A DNA stretch of 10,137 nucleotides, taken from NCBI GenBank assembly GCA_900557355.1, contig USSR01000201.1:1-10137 (forward strand). The letters are read 5' to 3'. The translations under genes and the position numbers were made by a program. The first letter of the stretch is position 1. The number at the start of each line of letters is the position of its first letter. This document shows, piece after piece, positions 1 to 6,179 of this stretch. Under the pieces are notes generated by a model. It did no database searches and was not told the origin of the DNA. It saw nothing but the letters and a program-made list of their open reading frames with translations. The stretch is from an uncultured Bacteroides sp. GTDB taxonomy: Bacteria > Bacteroidota > Bacteroidia > Bacteroidales > Bacteroidaceae.

Positions 1-67
1 ATATCAGTGGATAGAGAGAACTTTTTTTCGAGGGGGAGCTTTTTAGTCAACCCCAAAACAAACGCAG

Positions 68-439
68 ATGCTATCTATATGTACCCAAACAGCCATCTCT
101 GTACTGCATGACATTGCTTTAGGCAATGCCCTGCAATCAGTCAATTACCTTCTTTCCGCGGAAGAATGGAAAGACTTGTTCGACAAATTAGAAAAAGGCC
201 ATCTTATCCGGTGTCTGCCGGACAAAGAGCCGGGGAATCTCTCTTCGTATGCCTTATGGCATCCTCTGTCGGAAATCTCCCTGTTGGATGTGCTCCAGGC
301 ATTGAATGAACCCATTCGTTGCAATATGCCCACTCCGGAAGAATTTTATATCTATCATAGTCAAATCGCCAATAAGATCGGTATTTTCAATCAAGTGGCA
401 CGTACCTTTCTGGCAGATATTAAAATAGCCGACTGGTAA
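68..439 (+). CDS. Rrf2-like winged-helix transcriptional regulator
   Basis: This 123-residue protein is probably a DNA-binding regulator of the pilus operon it precedes. The strongest signal is the wing and following helix around residues 58-83: an LSSYAL strand, then HPLSEISLLDVLQALNEPI, which matches the Rrf2 signature in which the wing is followed by 'eIsLlDVlrAlEgpi'. Residues 31-48 (AEEWKDLFDKLEKGHLIR) resemble the recognition helix that precedes the wing. The stretch between the first helix and this helix is about seven residues shorter than in typical Rrf2 proteins. Rrf2 members that sense Fe-S clusters carry three clustered cysteines near residues 90-105. Here the only cysteines are C5, C49 and C85, so Fe-S ligation in the usual way is unlikely. 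No TTTG/TAnnTTTG Bacteroides promoter is visible in the 67 bases upstream, so the promoter may lie outside the window. The next gene starts 19 bases after the stop, which suggests cotranscription. The family call comes from motif resemblance only; the regulatory target is inferred. Confidence 0.65.
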   Translation: MLSICTQTAISVLHDIALGNALQSVNYLLSAEEWKDLFDKLEKGHLIRCLPDKEPGNLSSYALWHPLSEISLLDVLQALNEPIRCNMPTPEEFYIYHSQIANKIGIFNQVARTFLADIKIADW

Positions 440-458
440 CCCCTCAATCAGCCCCAAT

Positions 459-1763
459 ATGAATTACTTACCTATTATAAATGTAAAACGCATTGCCTTC
501 GGCTTCGGACTATTTTTCGGGCTGCTGACGGGTGTGCATTCACAGGAGAGCATTCCCAGACCGGATCTTTCCGGGCAACCGATGCTACTCTATTTCCGTT
601 TAGGCAAGGCGTTAGTGGATAACGGATACATGGACAATGCCCGTACCCTCCGTCATCTGGATGAAGTGCTTTCCGATGGTAGCCTGACGGGGCGGATCGA
701 CTCGATCAATATCCTTTCTTTCGCCTCTCCTGACGGTAACCGGAAGTATAACGAACGTCTGGCACGGCAACGCTCCACAGCCGTAAAGGGATATCTGGTA
801 TGGAAATACCCGTACCTCGACCAATACCGGATCCATCCCCGGCCACAGGGTGAGAACTGGCAGGAACTACGCCGGTTGATAGCCGGTGACGAGCACCTTC
901 CCAACCGGGAAAAAGTGCTGCAAATCATTGATCACACTTCGGACAGCGACCATTGCAAATCATTGCTCAGGAAGTTGGACGGTGGGAGTTCTTACCGCTA
1001 CATCAGGGAGAGGATGTTGCAATACCTGCGCAATGCCGCCGTGTGCCTGGTGTGGGTAAAACCGGACAGCCTGCCCGCATTGCCCCGTCCCGTATCTCCC
1101 GATACAGAGTCCCTGAATAAACCGTGCGAACTGCTGTATCCGGGGATGAAAAGCATCCGGAAACAAGCACAGGCAACGTTTCGGAATGCACAAACCAAAG
1201 AAAAGCGTCCACTGTTCGCCTTGAAAACCAACCTGCTGTTCGATGCCGCCCTGATGCCTAATGTAGAAATCGAATTACCTGTGGGCAAGCACAACCGCTA
1301 CTCGCTCAACGGTGAACTGATGTTCCCCTGGTGGCTGATGGACGGTGATAAATATTGCCTTCAAATCTTCATGGGTGGTCTGGAAGGCCGCTACTGGCTG
1401 GGCAACAGCAAAAAGCGGCAAACAAAAGAAGTGCTTACCGGCCATTTCCTCGGACTGTATGCCGGAGGCGGCAAGTACGACCTGCAATGGCAGGATAACG
1501 GTTATCAGGGCGAGTTCTTTATCGCCGCAGGTATCAGCTACGGGTATGCCCACCGGATAGGGGGTAACCTGCGACTGGAATATAACATCGGTATCGGGCT
1601 GTTACGTACCGATTACCAGCACTACCATGCCCGTGACAACTACCGGACGTTGCTCTGGCAGGAGAACGGCAAATATACATGGTTCGGTCCTACGAAAGTG
1701 AAAATCTCGCTGGTGTGGTTGCTCAACCGCAAGGTGAAAACAGGGAAAGGAGGTGGAAGATGA
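459..1763 (+). CDS. DUF3575 family outer-membrane protein with OmpA-like segment
   Basis: This is a 434-residue exported protein. Residues 10-28 form a signal peptide with a hydrophobic core (IAFGFGLFFGLLTG) and probable cleavage after S28; there is no lipobox. Residues about 43-115 resemble an OmpA C-terminal domain: helix, then INILSFASPDG (85-93), then YNERLARQRSTAVKGYL, comparable to the OmpA 'N..LS..RA.aV..yL' stretch. The position of the peptidoglycan-binding Asp in the classical TD motif is Ser (S90), so peptidoglycan binding is doubtful. From about residue 251 (PLFALKTNLLFDAALMPNVE) to the end, alternating aromatic beta strands match DUF3575, a family found beside fimbrillin genes in Bacteroidetes and expected to form an outer-membrane barrel. 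The genetic position, directly before an anchor-like lipoprotein and pilins, suggests a role in pilus assembly or outer-membrane placement; this is inferred. The last codons contain the ribosome-binding site of the next gene, and the stop overlaps its start (ATGA). Confidence 0.85.
   Translation: MNYLPIINVKRIAFGFGLFFGLLTGVHSQESIPRPDLSGQPMLLYFRLGKALVDNGYMDNARTLRHLDEVLSDGSLTGRIDSINILSFASPDGNRKYNERLARQRSTAVKGYLVWKYPYLDQYRIHPRPQGENWQELRRLIAGDEHLPNREKVLQIIDHTSDSDHCKSLLRKLDGGSSYRYIRERMLQYLRNAAVCLVWVKPDSLPALPRPVSPDTESLNKPCELLYPGMKSIRKQAQATFRNAQTKEKRPLFALKTNLLFDAALMPNVEIELPVGKHNRYSLNGELMFPWWLMDGDKYCLQIFMGGLEGRYWLGNSKKRQTKEVLTGHFLGLYAGGGKYDLQWQDNGYQGEFFIAAGISYGYAHRIGGNLRLEYNIGIGLLRTDYQHYHARDNYRTLLWQENGKYTWFGPTKVKISLVWLLNRKVKTGKGGGR
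1745..1755 (+). promoter_or_regulatory. Strong internal Shine-Dalgarno site deciding the 1760 start
   Basis: GAAAGGAGGTG lies six bases before the ATG at 1760 (counted from the GGAGG core) and matches the expected complement of the 16S rRNA 3' tail over 11 bases. It sits inside the last codons of the DUF3575 gene, whose TGA (1761-1763) overlaps the ATG. It argues for initiation at 1760 and not at the earlier in-frame ATG at 1679, and for translational coupling. Such an extended match is unusual in Bacteroidetes, where AT-rich leaders are commoner. Confidence 0.8.
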
Positions 1764-2827
1764 GACAGGTGGTAAGTGATAGAGTGATAAGTGACAAGCG
1801 GACTGTGCTCCATATCTCTGTTTTCAGACAGAAGAACAAAAGAGCATATTATCCCTTGTCCGTACTTTTGTTTGTATGCCTGTGTCTCTGCTCCTGCGAC
1901 CGCCGCGACCTTACCTATTCCGACGAGGCGGAGATAACCATCACCGCCGATTGGAGCAAGACAGGGTTGAGCAAACTGGAAGGACAATACGGAGCTACCG
2001 CCGTATTCTACCCTATAGGCGGAGGTAGCCCGGTCACCGTGCTGATGGGCGACCGTAACCGCAAGACCGTCCGGATGAAAGAAGGGCGCTACAACGTAGT
2101 TGTGTTCAACCGTTCGTTCGACGATTTCAGCGGCATCGCTTTCCGTGGGACGGATGCCCACCACACTTTGGAAGCTTATGTCAGGAATGCACAGGCCAAA
2201 GGAACGGATAACGGCAAAGTGGCTACGGACAGCCCCGACGAACTTGCCGCCGGCTATGTGGAAGAGTTTGAAGTGACTCCCGGTATGCTGGGCAATTATG
2301 AACCTTCCGCTACAAGAGGGACAGAAAATCCGTCCCCCTGCCGTATCTGCTTCACCCCCCGGAAGCTGACCAAGGAGATAACCGCCACCATCCACATCAA
2401 GGGACTGAACAATATCCGTACCGCTACCTGTACGCTGGGCGGTGTGCCGGAATCCGTATTCCTCGTTTCGGGCAAGCCTTCGGAGCAGACTATGACGCAA
2501 CAGTTCGAACTGGACCATTCCGTTTACCTGCCCGGCTCGCAGACGGAAGGCACGATGAGCGCCACGCTCAGCGTGTTCGGTTTTGACGAGAACATTCTCC
2601 ATGAAGTACGTTTTGAGGCCCAGCTCGTGGACGGAAAGACGGAGTTTACGGAAGAGCTTACGGATATGAAGGTGAACGTATCGGAAGACAGCGAAGGAGT
2701 TGTCAGCATCACCATTGATGTGACATGTAGTGAAACCGTGCCTACGGTGAAACCTGAAGGCAGTTCGGGCATGGATGCCGATGTGGACGGCTGGGATGAA
2801 GAAGAGAACGAGGATATAGACATATAA
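1760..2827 (+). CDS. DUF5119 family lipoprotein, probable pilus anchor or assembly component
   Basis: With the start at the coupled ATG, the protein has 355 residues. It carries a lipoprotein signal: a long polar N-terminal region (about 29 residues), a hydrophobic run (residues 30-42), and lipobox L43-C44-S45-C46, with C46 the expected lipidated residue. The mature protein begins CDRRDL, followed by a beta strand ending in DW, an AVFYP strand and a GRYNVVVFNRS strand. This order (C-x-R-x-D-L, dW, yP, G-Y-vvv-N) resembles DUF5119, a family encoded next to fimbrillins in Bacteroidales. The acidic C-terminus (GMDADVDGWDEEENEDIDI) is unusual and probably flexible. The gene lies between the DUF3575 protein and the first fimbrillin. 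By analogy with FimB and Mfa2, it could anchor the pilus base or limit its length; this is inferred from position and lipidation, not shown. A TRG tripeptide occurs at R186, too far inside to be the usual pilin maturation site. An in-frame extension to 1679 is open, but it lies within the upstream gene. Confidence 0.75.
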   Translation: MRQVVSDRVISDKRTVLHISVFRQKNKRAYYPLSVLLFVCLCLCSCDRRDLTYSDEAEITITADWSKTGLSKLEGQYGATAVFYPIGGGSPVTVLMGDRNRKTVRMKEGRYNVVVFNRSFDDFSGIAFRGTDAHHTLEAYVRNAQAKGTDNGKVATDSPDELAAGYVEEFEVTPGMLGNYEPSATRGTENPSPCRICFTPRKLTKEITATIHIKGLNNIRTATCTLGGVPESVFLVSGKPSEQTMTQQFELDHSVYLPGSQTEGTMSATLSVFGFDENILHEVRFEAQLVDGKTEFTEELTDMKVNVSEDSEGVVSITIDVTCSETVPTVKPEGSSGMDADVDGWDEEENEDIDI

Positions 2828-2863
2828 GGAAACTTTAATAATAAATTTAAAATTTGACAGAAA
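2828..2863 (+). promoter_or_regulatory. AT-rich translation leader of the compact fimbrillin
   Basis: The 36 bases before the 2864 start are almost entirely A and T (a TAATAATAAATTTAAAATTT run) and contain no Shine-Dalgarno core. Unstructured A/T-rich leaders favour efficient initiation in Bacteroides, which would suit a highly expressed pilin. There is no properly spaced TTTG/TAnnTTTG pair, so this is read as a translation leader and not a promoter. Confidence 0.35.
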
Positions 2864-4024
2864 ATGAGGACGAAAAATTTGATGATGGCGATGGCAGCCT
2901 TTGCAATGGCGGGCTGCTCTCAGAATGAAGTGACAGACGTGAATCCGGACACGCATCCGACAGTGGGCTTTGACGTGTACACGGGTGTGCCGACCAGAGG
3001 GGCGGAAACCACCACCGCTACCTTGAAAGACAACACCAAAGGTAATTTCGGTATCCTTGCCTTTTATACCGGCGCAAGCAACTGGGAAACGGCAAAGACT
3101 ACCACACAACCCAACTTCATGTACAACGAAAAGGTGCATTATGATGCAAGCGCTATCAGTTGGGCTTATGACAATATCAAGTATTGGCCCAGCAACCCCA
3201 ACCACATGATATCTTTCTTTGCCTATGCCCCTTATGAAGCCGCTCCCGCAGTCGGAACAAACAAAGGCATTGTACTGTCGGGAAAAACGGACAAAGGCAT
3301 CCCCTTCATAGACTTTACCTTGAAAGACGCGACCAAACTGACCGAAATGGTGGATTTGGTAGTTGCCGACCAGCACGACCAGAAATATTCGGAAAACAGC
3401 GGTACGGTGAATTTCAAGTTCGGGCACATCCTTTCCAAAGTATTGTTCAAGGTGAAACTGAAAAACGCATTGTCCGGAAACACCCGGATATTCGTAAAGA
3501 AACTGGAGATACTGGGAACCACCAATAACGGAACTTCCAAATTCTATACGAAAGCGGAATATAAAAACCAGCACTGGCAATATGATGCTGCCAACATTCC
3601 GGCCACCGACTTCGACGTAGCGAATATCATGAATGTCGCTGCCGTTTCGGGAGTGGGCGATTATACCAAAACAGCCATTGAAGCGACTACCAGTGCCAAA
3701 TCCCTGTTCAAAGATGGTGAGTTCCTGTTCCTGATACCGGTCAATGACAGTGAAACTCCGGGTGTGGAAACCGGAACGACGGCTAATGGCGAAATCAAAG
3801 TCCGCCTGACGTATGATGCGATTACACCCGATGTGAACGACCCAACCAACAAATATCTGGTCAGCGAGACGGAGGCTTTGGTGGACCTTCCCTCGGGGGC
3901 ATTGAAACTGGGTACGGCTTACACCTACACCTTCAACCTGGCACTGAATCCGGTACAGGTAACTGTGGATGATGCTATTACGGACTGGAAAGACGGTACT
4001 TCCGGCGACACAGGCGACATTTAA
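2864..4024 (+). CDS. Fimbrillin family lipoprotein, probable major (stalk) pilin
   Basis: This 386-residue precursor has a lipoprotein signal: basic start, Ala/Met-rich core (residues 6-16), and cysteine at C18 in MAGC. A TRG site follows at residues 44-46; in P. gingivalis-type pilins an arginine here marks proteolytic removal of the N-terminal strand, opening the groove for donor-strand polymerisation. The two-domain fimbrillin pattern (Mfa_like_1/PF13149) is clear: PNFMYN, then KYWPSN, then ISFFAYAPY in the N-terminal half, a central FKFGHILSKV strand with H188, and a C-terminal strand ending ITDWKDG. It is the most compact of the three fimbrillins, has no added domain, follows the anchor-like gene, and has an AT-rich leader. 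All of this suits a stalk subunit, although that assignment is inferred. Its N-terminal half is closely similar to the next gene, indicating tandem duplication. Confidence 0.9.
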   Translation: MRTKNLMMAMAAFAMAGCSQNEVTDVNPDTHPTVGFDVYTGVPTRGAETTTATLKDNTKGNFGILAFYTGASNWETAKTTTQPNFMYNEKVHYDASAISWAYDNIKYWPSNPNHMISFFAYAPYEAAPAVGTNKGIVLSGKTDKGIPFIDFTLKDATKLTEMVDLVVADQHDQKYSENSGTVNFKFGHILSKVLFKVKLKNALSGNTRIFVKKLEILGTTNNGTSKFYTKAEYKNQHWQYDAANIPATDFDVANIMNVAAVSGVGDYTKTAIEATTSAKSLFKDGEFLFLIPVNDSETPGVETGTTANGEIKVRLTYDAITPDVNDPTNKYLVSETEALVDLPSGALKLGTAYTYTFNLALNPVQVTVDDAITDWKDGTSGDTGDI

Positions 4025-4047
4025 CGGACGTTCCCGATGGTTAAACC

Positions 4048-4063
4048 GCTTTCCGGGGAAAGC
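4048..4063 (+). terminator. Intercistronic hairpin after the compact fimbrillin
   Basis: GCTTTCCGGGGAAAGC forms a perfect GC-rich hairpin: a six-pair stem with a four-base loop, 24 bases after the fimbrillin stop. A weaker GGAC/GTCC pairing follows, near 4073-4090. There is no T run directly after the stem, so a full intrinsic terminator is not supported. A partial terminator or a 3' stabiliser raising stalk-pilin message relative to downstream genes is plausible. The 115-base gap (4025-4139) is the largest within the operon. Confidence 0.4.
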
Positions 4064-4139
4064 ATACAGGCCGGACGGGGTTGAATGTCCCTTTCCGGTC
4101 ACACAATAAAAAAGGATAGAACAAAAAGAATATTCAAGG

Positions 4140-6134
4140 ATGATGAAAACAAACTACCTGACAGCCGTGGTACTCGGCCTGCTGGCGGCACTCTCCGGTT
4201 GCCAAGCGGAGGATGACACACCGCATACGCCGCAAGGAAATATTCCGGTAGGCTTTTCGGGCGATGTGCCCGGGACGAGGGCAACGAAAGAATATGAATC
4301 GGCAGCCGACCTTACGGACATAGGCGTGTTCGCTTACTTTACCAACGGTGCATTCAGCGAAGGCAGTTCCACCCCCAACTTCATGTATAACCAGCAGGTG
4401 GAACGACAGACGGGTGACGGCAGCTGGACATACTCCCCTGTGAAATACTGGCCGGGCAACACGATGGACAAAATCAGTTTCTTTGCATACGCCCCCTACG
4501 TGGACGAAGCGGCATCGGGTGGCAGCAATCCCTCTTTTCAGGGCAAGACGGCAACAGGTTTCCCGAAACTGACCTACACCGTTCCCACAGCCGAAGCCGA
4601 CCAGACAGACCTTCTTGCCGCCACGCCGCTGATGAACCGTACAGTACCTTCCACCGATAGCGAAAAGGTGAAATTCAACTTGAAACATGCCCTTACCAAA
4701 GTAAATGTCAGCATCAGGAGCGAAGTTGGGATTAAAGTGACCGCCTTGTCTGTAAACAATGCTCCGGCAACGGTGACACTGACATTCGCGGACAGTGGTT
4801 TCGACTGGGGAAGCTATACAGGAACAAAGACTGTAAACGCAACCCTTGCCAGTGGTGGTACGGAAGTGGCGCCCAATGTCACCGATGCCACAGCACTTGC
4901 CACCTTCTTTTTGTTGCCCAACAAAGCTGCCGCCACCCTCTCCATTACCTATACACAGGACGGAAACCCAAGTATGCAGGTTACTAAAACCGGCATAGCG
5001 TTTCCTACCACCCCCACTGTATGGCAGCAGGGAGCGGGTGTGAGGTATACGCTCAATGTAAAGAAAGATGGAAAGGTAACCGCGACCGCAGGTCAGGACT
5101 GGAGCTCCGGGGCGGGAGGCGACATATCGGGTAAAGAAAAAGGTATTGGTTCCGTCATTGAGTGGGTGGCCTTCACCAAGCTATGGAATACCAACGGACT
5201 TCCTACCTCGGCTGACGGAACGACACCCGACTATACATTGTATGAAGACTATGGCCGGTATGAGACGAAAGGTACAAGTCGAATTTTTACCATCAAACTG
5301 ACCGCTTCGTTCTTGCTGACAGGAACCGTCACAGGCGAGCTTTATACACCTGTAGGTACAGACACCCATCCGCTTACTTTGCCCATAGACGGGCAGGGAT
5401 GGCAAATCAGCATTGACTTGCAGAACAGTTCCCAACTTATTAAGGGAACGTATTCGGGCATTGTGGGGTATACACAGGCAGGTATTAGTAACCTGCGGGT
5501 GGCAACTATTCCCGGTAACAGCACTACTACCGGTTACAGCATCGAGTCCTCGGGTGCCACGTATGCAGGCGTGTTGGTGGGGAAAGTAGACGGGGACATT
5601 CTGAACTGTTCGGTGGAACTAGTCAAAACAACGGTGGTTGATACAAATTCCTCAGTCACAAGTGCCATGTATATAGGAGGATTGGCAGGTTATTGTAATG
5701 GCAATATCCTAAACTCTGCTGTTTTTGAAGGTTCATCCTCCCTTTCCGGTTCTACAGTGAGTTTTAGCAAAGCATCGGCGGGAAGCGGTATCGGTGGACT
5801 GGCGGGTGGTGTGGCATCCGGTAAGATGGTAAGCAATTGTTATGTACAGCTTTCCCAATTGAGCAATCAGGCCGGAGATACTCCCGCTGCCGGTTGGCTG
5901 GCTGGTAGCAAGCCGGGAGTCAGTTTCAGTGCCTGCCACTATATGGCGGGAAATACTGCCGCAGGGTGCACACCGGACGATTCGGCTACAGGGATAGCCT
6001 CATTTACGGATTTTACCGGGCTATGCGCTTTGCTGAATGCAGAAGCTGAGAAGCATACGGGGTGGGCGCTCTGGAAAGAAACTACCGATTCAAGGGGCAC
6101 TGTGGAGCAAGTGACACTGGATTTATACAGATAA
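4140..6134 (+). CDS. Fimbrillin family lipoprotein with C-terminal GLUG-repeat extension (accessory or tip pilin)
   Basis: This 664-residue protein joins a complete fimbrillin to a second module. The lipoprotein signal ends in L18-S19-G20-C21, and R47 (GTRA) occupies the maturation-site position. Residues about 30-330 repeat the stalk-pilin landmarks: PNFMYN, KYWPGN, ISFFAYAPY, FNLKHALTKV with H183, and a final QDWSSG. The extension (about 335-664) begins with an IEWVAFTKLWN-like stretch and an LPIDGQGWQISI stretch typical of GLUG regions. It then shows repeats near residues 438 (YSGIVGY), 475 (YAGVLVGKVDGDILNCSV), 511 (YIGGLAGYCNGNILNSAV), 551 (IGGLAG) and 584 (AAGWLAG). GLUG motifs occur in bacterial surface proteins and are expected to stack as a beta-solenoid, so adhesion is likely but unproven. 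Two adjacent ATG codons (4140, 4143) could both serve as the start. The size and extra domain suit a tip or shaft-decorating subunit. Confidence 0.85.
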   Translation: MMKTNYLTAVVLGLLAALSGCQAEDDTPHTPQGNIPVGFSGDVPGTRATKEYESAADLTDIGVFAYFTNGAFSEGSSTPNFMYNQQVERQTGDGSWTYSPVKYWPGNTMDKISFFAYAPYVDEAASGGSNPSFQGKTATGFPKLTYTVPTAEADQTDLLAATPLMNRTVPSTDSEKVKFNLKHALTKVNVSIRSEVGIKVTALSVNNAPATVTLTFADSGFDWGSYTGTKTVNATLASGGTEVAPNVTDATALATFFLLPNKAAATLSITYTQDGNPSMQVTKTGIAFPTTPTVWQQGAGVRYTLNVKKDGKVTATAGQDWSSGAGGDISGKEKGIGSVIEWVAFTKLWNTNGLPTSADGTTPDYTLYEDYGRYETKGTSRIFTIKLTASFLLTGTVTGELYTPVGTDTHPLTLPIDGQGWQISIDLQNSSQLIKGTYSGIVGYTQAGISNLRVATIPGNSTTTGYSIESSGATYAGVLVGKVDGDILNCSVELVKTTVVDTNSSVTSAMYIGGLAGYCNGNILNSAVFEGSSSLSGSTVSFSKASAGSGIGGLAGGVASGKMVSNCYVQLSQLSNQAGDTPAAGWLAGSKPGVSFSACHYMAGNTAAGCTPDDSATGIASFTDFTGLCALLNAEAEKHTGWALWKETTDSRGTVEQVTLDLYR

Positions 6135-6179
6135 AAAATAGTTAAAATGTACTACTTAATAGGTAAGATTTAGAATATT

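Noticed and set aside
1..67. T7 and G5 tracts upstream of the first gene as a promoter, invertible switch or terminator
   Set aside because: There is no TTTG/TAnnTTTG pair, no convincing inverted repeat, and too little upstream sequence to judge.
1679..1759. Upstream in-frame start for the DUF5119 lipoprotein
   Set aside because: It would add 27 polar residues inside the DUF3575 coding region and bury the signal peptide further. The strong ribosome-binding site at 1745-1755 fits the ATG at 1760.
1640..4102. An 820-codon open frame on the minus strand opposite the DUF5119 gene and the compact fimbrillin gene
   Set aside because: It lies antisense to two genes with clear lipoprotein signals and family motifs. 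Its translation is rich in H, F, G and R with no recognisable domain, as expected of a shadow frame in GC-rich coding DNA.
4134..4688. A 184-codon minus-strand frame opposite the second fimbrillin
   Set aside because: The opposite strand encodes a clear lipoprotein signal and fimbrillin core. The antisense translation has no recognisable family and shadow-like composition.
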